A stretch of DNA of 64,000 bases from an uncultured Acetobacterium sp. Its GTDB lineage: Bacteria; Bacillota; Clostridia; Eubacteriales; Eubacteriaceae. Each line of letters starts with the position of its first letter. The stretch's first letter is position 1. Both the position numbers and the translations under genes were made by a program. The notes under the pieces were generated by a model. The model was not told where the DNA came from. It searched no databases and saw nothing but the letters and a program-made list of their open reading frames with translations. The stretch spans positions 2,754,736-2,818,735 of the forward strand of contig NZ_OY760905.1 of the NCBI RefSeq assembly GCF_963664135.1, read 5' to 3'. Positions 34,965 to 43,421 of the stretch are shown one piece after another.

Positions 34965-37373
34965 ATGAATGTTCAAAACGTAGTGTTGAATTTAATAGTA
35001 TATAGCTTGCCGATTATTGCTGCTGCATACATTTTTGCTGGAATCAAGTTATTAAAGCAAAAAGTGGATGGTCACTTTAATTATTTTTCAGTGTTGATGT
35101 TTTCGTCTGCGATTTATGCGCTAGGCTATTTTCTATCCCTAAATTCGTTAACCATCGAGATGATGATCTTTGCCCGGGATTGTGAGAATCTGGGGGTAAT
35201 CTTTATTCCAACATTTGGAATTTTATTTATTTCTCAATTTGTGAAAAAGAAACTGTCAGTTACCATAAAACATTTATTATATTCCCTCTCAGTGATGCTA
35301 TGGATTATTTATATTACCAATCCGATTCATCATTGGGCCTTTAGTCGGGTGGAGCTGATTAAAATCAACGGATTTGCGGTCGCCGCGACATCAAAAAATA
35401 TCGGATATTATCTGATTCTCGCTTATTATGGCTTTTTTATCATTTTTTCGACCGTTGCATTACTAAGCGCCATAAAGAAATCAAATACTGAGAGTTTAAA
35501 AAAAAGTTATCAATTCATTTTTGTCGCATTACAAATATCGTGGATAGCAGTTTTTGTTATCATTGTTGGATTAGACAAATATATTGATCCCACACCCGTT
35601 GTCATTTTATTTATTGCGGCTATTATTGGTCTTAATGAAGTAAAAAATGATCTATTTGAATTGGAAATCAATCGCTGGAAACACACTTTCTCAAATATGG
35701 GAGAGGTGGCATTTCTGATCAATGACTACCATGAAATTATTTGTATGAATCCCGTTGCAAATCATTTTTTTGTTGGCCGGAAAGAAAGTGTTTCAGAAAT
35801 TCTGAAAATTCTGGATCAGGGCGATCAGAAACGAACACCAGTAAAGATCCGGGTTGATAATGATATTCGTTGGTTTTATGTCAATAAAAATGACTTTGAT
35901 ATAAAACGAAAACTGATCAACTACATGCTGGTGGATTTTACCGAACGTCACCAGGCTGAAGCTGCCCTGAAGGAAAGCGAAGAAAAACACCGACTACTGA
36001 TTACCCAGATGGCTCAAGGTCTGGCGGTGCATGAGATCATTCTTGATGAAACAGATAAACCCGTTGATTACCGGTTTTTGGACGCTAATGAGAGTTATGA
36101 GCGTTTGGTTGATTTAAAGCGCGACAATATCATTGGAAAAACGGCCCTTGAACTGTCACCAGATATGGATCAAACCTGGATTGAAAAATATGGACAGGTT
36201 GCCATGACCAGTGAGCCCGTTCGTTTTGAACACTATAACGCGAAATTAGATAAATATTTTGAAGTGGTTGCCTATTCCCCCAGATTTAAACAATTTGCAG
36301 TGATTATTTCTGATAGTACCGAACGAAAGAAGGCCGAACAGGAAATTCGCTATTTAAGCTATCACGATTATCTCACCGGTCTCCACAATCGCAGGTTTTA
36401 TGAAGAAGAATTGGAACGGCTGGATGTGTCTGTTAATTTACCGATTACCCTGATTATGGCAGATGTTAATGGTTTGAAACTCATTAATGACTCTTTTGGC
36501 CATGCCATGGGCGATGAGTTGCTAAAGAAGGCGGCTCGATTAATCACAGAGGCCTCTCCAGAAGGCAGTATTATTGCCAGACTGGGTGGGGACGAGTTTA
36601 TTGTAATACTGCCGCAGACCGATATATTTCAGGCCGTTGATATAATCAATGATATGAAAGCGCGAACATCTGATGAAAAGATCGATGCTTTTGACATATC
36701 GATATCCTTCGGGTATGAAATAAAAGAAATGGCAGATCAGGATATTCAGGAAATTTATAAACGGGCGGAAGATGACATGTATCGTCATAAGCTCTATGAA
36801 AGTGCCAGCATTAAAAACAAAACCATTGAACTGATTATGAATACCCTTTATGAAAAAAGTAGCCGGGAAATGCTCCATTCCCGACGTGTAAGTGAGATCT
36901 GTAAGTCCATTGCTGCTGAAATGAATCTGAATAAAGATGCGATCAACCAAATTGGTGCCGCCGGCCTCATGCACGATATTGGAAAAATGGGAATCGATGA
37001 AAAAATTCTCAATAAACAGGGGCAGTTAAATTTTGAAGAATGGCAGGAAATTCAACGCCATCCCGAAATCGGCTATCGCATTCTAAGTTCCTCCAGTGAA
37101 TTTTCGGAGCTGGCCAAGTATGTCTTTGAACATCATGAACGTTGGGATGGGAAAGGTTACCCCAATAAGCTGGCTGGGGACAAAATATCCATTCAAGCCC
37201 GTATTATCGGAGTAGCCGACGCCTACGATGCGATGACCTGTGATCGGACCTATCGGAAGGGACTGAGTGAACAGGAAGCCATTGCTGAATTAAAACGATA
37301 TTCTGGGATTCAGTTCGACCCGGAAGTTGCCCAAGTATTTATCGAAAAAGTTCTAAAAGTAGATATAAATTGA
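34965..37373 (+). CDS. 7TM-PAS-PAS-GGDEF-HD-GYP sensor protein
   Basis: An 802-residue protein with seven hydrophobic helices (about 10-225) of the histidine-kinase N-terminal 7TM type, then two PAS domains (about 235-330 and 340-450), GGDEF (RLGGDEF, residues 541-545, no RxxD site) and HD-GYP (H670-D671 in MHDIGKMGID, EHHERWDGKGYP, VADAYDAMTCDRTYR). The C-terminal half is strikingly similar to the proteins at 40475 and 46402 (shared HKLYESASIKNKTIELIMNT and RHPEIGYRILSSSSEF), indicating duplication with exchange of sensor parts. All catalytic residues look intact. A terminator follows. Confidence 0.93.
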   Translation: MNVQNVVLNLIVYSLPIIAAAYIFAGIKLLKQKVDGHFNYFSVLMFSSAIYALGYFLSLNSLTIEMMIFARDCENLGVIFIPTFGILFISQFVKKKLSVTIKHLLYSLSVMLWIIYITNPIHHWAFSRVELIKINGFAVAATSKNIGYYLILAYYGFFIIFSTVALLSAIKKSNTESLKKSYQFIFVALQISWIAVFVIIVGLDKYIDPTPVVILFIAAIIGLNEVKNDLFELEINRWKHTFSNMGEVAFLINDYHEIICMNPVANHFFVGRKESVSEILKILDQGDQKRTPVKIRVDNDIRWFYVNKNDFDIKRKLINYMLVDFTERHQAEAALKESEEKHRLLITQMAQGLAVHEIILDETDKPVDYRFLDANESYERLVDLKRDNIIGKTALELSPDMDQTWIEKYGQVAMTSEPVRFEHYNAKLDKYFEVVAYSPRFKQFAVIISDSTERKKAEQEIRYLSYHDYLTGLHNRRFYEEELERLDVSVNLPITLIMADVNGLKLINDSFGHAMGDELLKKAARLITEASPEGSIIARLGGDEFIVILPQTDIFQAVDIINDMKARTSDEKIDAFDISISFGYEIKEMADQDIQEIYKRAEDDMYRHKLYESASIKNKTIELIMNTLYEKSSREMLHSRRVSEICKSIAAEMNLNKDAINQIGAAGLMHDIGKMGIDEKILNKQGQLNFEEWQEIQRHPEIGYRILSSSSEFSELAKYVFEHHERWDGKGYPNKLAGDKISIQARIIGVADAYDAMTCDRTYRKGLSEQEAIAELKRYSGIQFDPEVAQVFIEKVLKVDIN

Positions 37374-37389
37374 ATATCACGATATTAGC

Positions 37390-37416
37390 AAAGAGTCTGA
37401 ATCCAGACTCTTTTTT
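37390..37416 (+). terminator. Terminator after the 7TM sensor gene
   Basis: AAAGAGTCTG (37390-37399) and CAGACTCTTT (37404-37413) form a perfect 10-bp stem with a 4-base loop and a T-run. Confidence 0.9.
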
Positions 37417-37461
37417 GTTTAAAAAATTAACAAGATATCATTGATTTTACATGCAATTCGC

Positions 37462-37490
37462 TTCATATTCAGATTCATTTCTGATATAAT
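37462..37490 (+). promoter_or_regulatory. Promoter upstream of the UV endonuclease gene
   Basis: TTCATA (37462-37467), 17-base spacer and consensus TATAAT (37485-37490). About 165 bases of leader follow, including a small CAACAT/ATGTTG hairpin. Confidence 0.5.
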
Positions 37491-37657
37491 GAACAAAACC
37501 ATTGGCAATATCTTAATCGAACCTGTTTTATGCATGCAACATAAAGGGATGTTGGATTGATCGTTGTGAGAATGGTTATTTTTTCAGGCTTTAGTCAGAA
37601 GCAAAAGTCGGATAAAATAATTAAATCGTGAAGTTTGTTTGAGGAAAGAAGGTTATT

Positions 37658-38917
37658 ATGAAAATAGGATATGCATGTTTAACAGTGGGTGTGCCGAATA
37701 CAGAATTGAAGACTTGCTTACTTAAAAATGCGTCCGATGAAAAACTGACAGAATTGATCAAACATAACTTGAATTCCTTAGATAATATGATTGAATATAA
37801 TATCAATAATAACATCGAACTTTTCAGAATCAGTTCATCGCTGATTCCCTTTGCTTCAAATTCAGTTAACCAGATTGTCTGGTGGGAAGTTTTTGAAAAG
37901 CAGCTAAAAAAAATCGGTCGAAAGATTATCAAAAGTGGCATGCGGGTTTCGATGCATCCGGGTCAATATACGGTTTTAAATTCAGCGGACGAAAATGTGG
38001 TAACGAATGCCATTGCCGATTTAAATTATCACGCCTGCCTGTTGGATAGTCTGGGGGTGGGACCCGCACATAAAATCATTCTTCATGTGGGTGGGGTTTA
38101 TAATGACAAAAAACAGGCGATTAAGCGTTTTATAAAAAATTATGATCGTTTGGAAGAAACCGTAAAAAAAAGACTGGTCATTGAAAACGATGATAAATCC
38201 TATACCATCAGTGATGTTCTGGAGATTGGGCGGTTACTTGAAATGCCGGTTATCTTTGATAATCTTCATCATCGTGTGAATCCCTGCAATGGAAATAAGA
38301 GTGATTTCGATTGGATTGATGAATGCCAGACAACATGGAAAACCGCTGATGGCGATCAAAAGATTCATTATTCCCAACAGAATCCTGATAAAAAAAGCGG
38401 TTCACATTCAAAGACCATTAAGATTACCGAATTTATGGACTATTATCAAACCTTGGAAAGCCGCAAGCTTGACATCATGCTTGAAGTTAAAGATAAGAAT
38501 CTATCCGCTATTAAGTGCATTAATTGCACTACTCGAAAAAAAGAAATCAATCAGCTGGAGCATGAGTGGAGCAAGTATAAATATGCCGTTCTGGAAAGAT
38601 CCCCGCTGGATTATCTGGAGATTCGAAAACTACTTAACAATAAAGACAGTTATCCCTGCATTGAGTTTTATAATCTCATCGAAAGCTCATTTCAAAAAGA
38701 TACGACGATTGGGAATTCAATCAATGTAGCCCAGCATATTTGGGGATATTTTAGAACCATTGCCCTACCGAGTGAAAAGAAGTATTTTTTAAAACTCCTG
38801 GACCGCTATGAAAAAGGCGAAACTTCGATAAAAAAAATCAAGAAGAACTTATGGAAAATGACTGTTAAATATGATCAGACCTATCTGCTGGACTCCTACT
38901 ATTATGTCATTATTTAG
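37658..38917 (+). CDS. uvsE: UV damage endonuclease UvsE/UVDE
   Basis: A 419-residue TIM-barrel endonuclease that nicks DNA 5' of UV photoproducts. Family motifs are present: the N-terminal KIGYACLTVG, FRISSSLIPFAS, SMHPGQYTVLNS with a metal-ligand His, IILHVGGVYNDK, RLVIENDDKSY, FDNLHHRVNP and HYSQQNPDKKSGSHS. The length exceeds the compact Thermus form, with an extra C-terminal helical region (about 310-419). GAGGAAAGAAGG precedes the ATG. No repair neighbours are seen; it stands alone among signalling genes. Confidence 0.92.
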   Translation: MKIGYACLTVGVPNTELKTCLLKNASDEKLTELIKHNLNSLDNMIEYNINNNIELFRISSSLIPFASNSVNQIVWWEVFEKQLKKIGRKIIKSGMRVSMHPGQYTVLNSADENVVTNAIADLNYHACLLDSLGVGPAHKIILHVGGVYNDKKQAIKRFIKNYDRLEETVKKRLVIENDDKSYTISDVLEIGRLLEMPVIFDNLHHRVNPCNGNKSDFDWIDECQTTWKTADGDQKIHYSQQNPDKKSGSHSKTIKITEFMDYYQTLESRKLDIMLEVKDKNLSAIKCINCTTRKKEINQLEHEWSKYKYAVLERSPLDYLEIRKLLNNKDSYPCIEFYNLIESSFQKDTTIGNSINVAQHIWGYFRTIALPSEKKYFLKLLDRYEKGETSIKKIKKNLWKMTVKYDQTYLLDSYYYVII

Positions 38918-38965
38918 TTTAAAAAACGGATAGCACCATAAAAAAAATTTAAAGGAGAACGGATC

Positions 38966-39397
38966 ATGAATTATAAAGTTGTTTATTTTTCAAGAACAGG
39001 AACAAGTGAAAAGATTGCTAAAAAAATTGGTGAAAAGTTGAATTCTGAAGTGATTGAAATAACCGACGACATGAACTGGAAGGGACCCCTTGGCTTTGTC
39101 AAAGGGGGGATGTATGCAACCCAGAACAAACCGGTCAATATTACGGTACATGGAAATTTGGATAATGTGGATGAAGTAATTGTGGTTTCACCGATCTGGG
39201 CTAGCCATGTGGTGCCAGCCATCACTGCTTTTCAAAAGCCCAGAGATTTAAAAACGATCCATCTGGTGACGACATCCAAGGGAAGTACAATCGCGATGGT
39301 GGCGGACTATCAATCCGCCCATGCTATTATTGAAAAAGAAAAAAACGAGGAAGCAATAATAGCAGAACTGGTTCGTTTATTGAAGCCACATCTTTGA
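38966..39397 (+). CDS. Flavodoxin-family protein
   Basis: A 143-residue flavodoxin fold. FSRTGTSEKIAKKIGEKL is the FMN-phosphate loop; VVSPIWASHVVPAITAF is the second flavin loop. It probably binds FMN and acts as a low-potential electron carrier or small reductase. AAAGGAG precedes the ATG. It is followed 33 bp later by the PAS-GGDEF cyclase and may be co-transcribed. Confidence 0.85.
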   Translation: MNYKVVYFSRTGTSEKIAKKIGEKLNSEVIEITDDMNWKGPLGFVKGGMYATQNKPVNITVHGNLDNVDEVIVVSPIWASHVVPAITAFQKPRDLKTIHLVTTSKGSTIAMVADYQSAHAIIEKEKNEEAIIAELVRLLKPHL

Positions 39398-39429
39398 TGA
39401 TGAATCAGAAAGTGATGTGAGAAAAGATC

Positions 39430-40431
39430 ATGTTAAATGCGGAAATAAAAGAACTGATTAGCTATTTAAAAAATAGTGTCTCTGAAGAAAAAAACAGTGA
39501 TGAGGTGTTCGAAAAATACGGTGCAGATCCTGATTTTTTGGAGCTTGATAAAACGATCAGAGGAATTCGCAATGCTTGTAAAGCACACTTTGAAATGATT
39601 TTTGACTTATTACCCGACCCAACCATTATCACCACCATGGAAGATGGAAAGCTGCTGGCTTATAACAAAGCTTTTTTACAACTGATTGAAACAAGAGGTA
39701 AGAAAATAATTGACGAATCAATGAACATTCATGATTTGTATTTTGAACTGGATAAAAGAGATCAGTTAGTTGCAGAATTGAAACGAACCGGCATCAGTGA
39801 CAATATGGAAATTAGGGTGAATGACGCAAATAATGAAATGTTTGTGGGTCTGGTTTCATCACAGGCAATTAACATTGAGGGTACACCGCATATTTTGAGC
39901 GTGATCCGGGATGTGACTGAGATCAAAAAAATGGAAATAGAAATAAAACGGCTTGCCATTACGGATAAGTTAACCCAAGTTTTTAATCGCCTCAAATTAG
40001 ATGAAATTTTAGACTGTGAACTGGAACGTTCAGAACGGACAAAGGCACCTTTTTCAATTATCATTGTTGATATCGATTTATTAAAAAGTATTAATGAAGC
40101 GCATGGCAATCAATGGGGTGACGTTTTATTGGTGGGAATAGCAGACATTCTTAAAGATCAGGTAAGATCCACCGATATTGTGGGAAGATGGGGTGGCGAG
40201 GAGTTCTTGGTCATTCTTCCAGATACCGATGTCAAAGGAGCGATTGTCTTGGCAGAAAAACTCCGGGCAGTTATAGCCGAAACCAAATTTGAACAAGTCG
40301 GTAAATTAACAGCCAGTTTTGGGGTAGCAGCCTATCAAAAAGACTTGTTGCCGGCAACCATTATTTCCCGAGCGTATACGGCTCGAAATCAGGCCAAAGA
40401 AAAGGGCAGAAACCGTGTGGAATGGCAATAG
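39430..40431 (+). CDS. PAS-GGDEF diguanylate cyclase
   Basis: A 333-residue protein with a helical N-terminus, one PAS domain (about 55-165) and a C-terminal GGDEF domain with consensus RWGGEEF (GGEEF at 255-259). RSTD lies exactly five residues upstream, the layout of a c-di-GMP product-inhibition I-site. It has no HD-GYP or EAL partner domain, so it is the most straightforward c-di-GMP synthase of the window. It is soluble. The REC-PAS-GGDEF-HD-GYP gene follows 44 bp later, suggesting one transcript with opposing activities. Confidence 0.92.
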   Translation: MLNAEIKELISYLKNSVSEEKNSDEVFEKYGADPDFLELDKTIRGIRNACKAHFEMIFDLLPDPTIITTMEDGKLLAYNKAFLQLIETRGKKIIDESMNIHDLYFELDKRDQLVAELKRTGISDNMEIRVNDANNEMFVGLVSSQAINIEGTPHILSVIRDVTEIKKMEIEIKRLAITDKLTQVFNRLKLDEILDCELERSERTKAPFSIIIVDIDLLKSINEAHGNQWGDVLLVGIADILKDQVRSTDIVGRWGGEEFLVILPDTDVKGAIVLAEKLRAVIAETKFEQVGKLTASFGVAAYQKDLLPATIISRAYTARNQAKEKGRNRVEWQ

Positions 40432-40474
40432 CGAACAGGCGCGATGATAAAAATCGATTTTCAAGAGGTGACAT

Positions 40475-42406
40475 GTGGATAAAAGACAATTAAAAATTTT
40501 AGTGATTGATGACAACCAGGATAATGTGATTGTCTTAAAAGCCCTGATCGTTGATGCATTTCCAGAAGCCGGGGTGTTAATGGCCATGGATGGTAAAACC
40601 GGGCTTGAAATTGCCACGATGGAAGATCCCGATATCATCTTTTTGGATATTATCATGCCCGATATGGATGGTTTTGATGTGTGCCGAAAATTAAAATCCC
40701 AAACGGATCTGGCCGATATTCCGGTGGTTTTTGTTACCGCATCCCGGGGGGATCGGGAACATCGGATTCTTGCCTTGGAATGCGGTGGTGAGGGCTTTCT
40801 TGCTAAACCCATTGATGAATATGAGCTGATCTGTCAAATTCGAGCAATGGCAAAAATAAAAAATGCCAATATTCAAAAACGGAACGAAAAAGAACGATTG
40901 GGAGTACTGGTTAAACAGCAGACTCAGGCACTGAAAATTGCCCATACCCGAACACTGAGACTATTGAGATCGCTGGAAAAAGAAAATGAAGCCCGAAAAA
41001 AAAGCGAAAAAGCACTGGTTGAAGCTCAAAAGTTGGCTCATTTAGGGAGTTATGAATACGATCTGAATGGCGGGGGAATTGGTTATTCGGACGAAGTCCT
41101 TAATATTTTTGGGGTTACTTCAATAGCGGAAATGAGTCCCAGAGATCAGTTGCTCAGGCTTACCCACCCGGATGATATTGCACATCTACTGGAAAACATC
41201 GAAAAGGTGATGGTGGAAAAATCAACGGCAGATTTTATGTTCCGGGTCATCCGACCGGATGGGGAAGAACGGGTTGTCAATTTAAGAATGATCCCTCAAC
41301 TGGACAAGGATCAGAATCACATTGGTAATTTTGGAACCATCCAGGATATTACCCAAATCAGAAAAACAGAAGAAGAAATTAAATATCTGAGTTACCATGA
41401 CTATTTAACCGGCCTGTTTAATCGGCGGTTTTATGAAGAAGTGCTGACTAAGTTGGATAAAGAAGAGAATTTCCCTTTAACGCTGGTTATGGCGGACGTT
41501 AATGGCTTGAAAATGATCAATGACTCCTTTGGTCATGCCGTGGGAGATGAATTGTTACGGAAAGCGTCAAATGTAATTAAAAATGGTTGCCGGGAAAAGG
41601 ATGTGATCGCCAGATTGGGCGGGGATGAATTTGTTATCATTTTGACTAAAACAGATGCTGAAACAGCAGCGCTGATCATCAAAAGGCTGGAAACACTGGC
41701 AGCCAGAGAAAAAATCAGAGGATTAAAGCTTTCCATTGCTTTTGGCAGTCGAACCAAAATCAGAGTAGAAGAGAATATTCAAAAAGTCCTTAAAAATGCC
41801 GAGGATGATATGTATCGCCACAAGTTGTACGAAAGTGCCAGCATGCGCAGCAAAACCATCGAGTTGATTATGAACACCCTTTATGAGAAGAGCAATCGTG
41901 AAATGATGCATTCCAACCGGGTTGGTCAAATCTGCGAAAAAATTGGCATGAAAATGAATCTAGAAAAAGATGAGATCAATCAAATCAGAACGGCCGGACT
42001 CATTCATGATATCGGGAAAATGGGGATCGACGAAAAGATCCTCAATAAGCCGGGAGCGCTCAACGATGATGAATGGAAAGAAATTCAGCGACATCCGGAA
42101 ATTGGCTACCGGATTTTGAGCTCAGTTAACGAGTTTTCAGAAATGGCCAACTGTATTCTGGAACATCACGAACGATGGGATGGCAGAGGTTACCCGAAAG
42201 GTTTAAAGGGTGAAGAAATTTCTCTTCAGGGACGGATTGTAGCCGTGGCGGATTCCTTTGATGCCATGACCAGTGATCGCACTTATCGAAAAGGGTTGGC
42301 TCAGGATGATGCCATCGCCGAAATTAAACGATGCGCCGGAACCCATTTTGATCCCGGGGTAACAAAAATGTTAATCGAAGTCGTCCGAGCAGAAAGAATC
42401 CATTAG
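40475..42406 (+). CDS. Response regulator REC-PAS-GGDEF-HD-GYP
   Basis: A 643-residue protein: receiver domain with Asp58 (IIFLDIIMPDMDG) and Lys in FLAKPIDEYE, coiled coil, PAS (about 180-300), GGDEF (RLGGDEF, 382-386, with upstream REKD I-site) and HD-GYP (LIHDIGKMGID, EHHERWDGRGYP, VADSFDAMTSDRTYR). All catalytic residues look intact. Start is GTG 40475 after GAGGTGAC. Its receiver is close to that of the 46402 protein, so both are probably outputs for the hybrid kinase at 43422. The third relative, at 34965, has a 7TM sensor instead of the receiver. Confidence 0.93.
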   Translation: MDKRQLKILVIDDNQDNVIVLKALIVDAFPEAGVLMAMDGKTGLEIATMEDPDIIFLDIIMPDMDGFDVCRKLKSQTDLADIPVVFVTASRGDREHRILALECGGEGFLAKPIDEYELICQIRAMAKIKNANIQKRNEKERLGVLVKQQTQALKIAHTRTLRLLRSLEKENEARKKSEKALVEAQKLAHLGSYEYDLNGGGIGYSDEVLNIFGVTSIAEMSPRDQLLRLTHPDDIAHLLENIEKVMVEKSTADFMFRVIRPDGEERVVNLRMIPQLDKDQNHIGNFGTIQDITQIRKTEEEIKYLSYHDYLTGLFNRRFYEEVLTKLDKEENFPLTLVMADVNGLKMINDSFGHAVGDELLRKASNVIKNGCREKDVIARLGGDEFVIILTKTDAETAALIIKRLETLAAREKIRGLKLSIAFGSRTKIRVEENIQKVLKNAEDDMYRHKLYESASMRSKTIELIMNTLYEKSNREMMHSNRVGQICEKIGMKMNLEKDEINQIRTAGLIHDIGKMGIDEKILNKPGALNDDEWKEIQRHPEIGYRILSSVNEFSEMANCILEHHERWDGRGYPKGLKGEEISLQGRIVAVADSFDAMTSDRTYRKGLAQDDAIAEIKRCAGTHFDPGVTKMLIEVVRAERIH

Positions 42407-42504
42407 TCAGGATAATTGCGCAAGTAAATTGGCAGCGAAGTAAGTTAGATGCGATTTTTTTAGATTTCATAATACTGATTTAAATTTTTTTAAGGAGGCT
42501 GAAT

Positions 42505-43335
42505 ATGGACACTCAGAAAGATAAAATGATACATGAAATTATCCAGATTATGAAAGAGACCTATGCTAAAGATCTCACCATATTCGATGACGCCTTTCTT
42601 ATAAAGTCCCTGGAGAGAAGAATGGCAGCAGCCGTAAAGGCATCAGACTACCCTTTGTTCTTGCAGGATAACCGCGTTGAAGCGGAGATGCTAATGGCAT
42701 CTTTTAATATTATGTACAGCCAGTTTTTTAGAAATTCAATGACTTTTGCGGTACTGGAGCAGTTGGTTTTGCCCCAACTATTAAGTCGAAAACCTGAGGG
42801 TAGTGAGATCCGGGTTTGGTCAGCCGGCTGCTCGACTGGGCAAGAAGCCTACTCCATTAGCATTTTATTAGAGGAAATGGTAAAATCTGCTTCAAAATCG
42901 ATGCGATTTCGAATTTTTGCCACCGATTTGTCCCGAGAGGCGCTTAATATGGCCAGAGAGGGCAGCTATGATGAGGATGGGGTTGCCAATCTTCGAATGA
43001 AACACCTGAAAAGCTATTTTACCAGAAAGGGAGAGACCTATACGGTTGAACCCTGGTTAAAACAGAAGATTGATTTTTCAGAATATGATTTACTGGATCC
43101 GTATTCCATTAATCCGCCTGACAGCATTTTTGGTGATTTTGATATCATCTTTTGCTGTAATCTTCTTTTTTATTACCGAACCGATGTGCGGCGGGCCATT
43201 ATTAAGAAGTTAAAACGTTCATTATCGGCGCAGGGGTATCTGGTTACCGGTGAGGCAGAGGCGATATTCATAGGAAAAGATGAAGAATTGAAGATGATCT
43301 CTTCAAACGCTGCAATTTTTCAATTGAGTAAGTAA
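42505..43335 (+). CDS. CheR-type chemotaxis methyltransferase
   Basis: A 276-residue SAM-dependent glutamate methyltransferase: helical N-domain (about 1-75, with KSLERRMAA in the region that contacts the substrate) and a methyltransferase domain with VWSAGCSTGQEAYSIS, FRIFATDLSREAL and IIFCCNLLFYY. It lacks an obvious C-terminal pentapeptide-binding extension. No MCP, CheA or CheB gene is in the window. The next gene is a hybrid kinase with a MCP-like four-helix sensor, which could be its substrate. GGAGG precedes the ATG. Confidence 0.92.
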   Translation: MDTQKDKMIHEIIQIMKETYAKDLTIFDDAFLIKSLERRMAAAVKASDYPLFLQDNRVEAEMLMASFNIMYSQFFRNSMTFAVLEQLVLPQLLSRKPEGSEIRVWSAGCSTGQEAYSISILLEEMVKSASKSMRFRIFATDLSREALNMAREGSYDEDGVANLRMKHLKSYFTRKGETYTVEPWLKQKIDFSEYDLLDPYSINPPDSIFGDFDIIFCCNLLFYYRTDVRRAIIKKLKRSLSAQGYLVTGEAEAIFIGKDEELKMISSNAAIFQLSK

Positions 43336-43421
43336 AAGGTGCGATAAACAGTGGGACAAATAACAATAGGGCTGTGTTACAAGAAGTGTTGCATTTGGGA
43401 AAAGTCATTCAAGGAGAAATT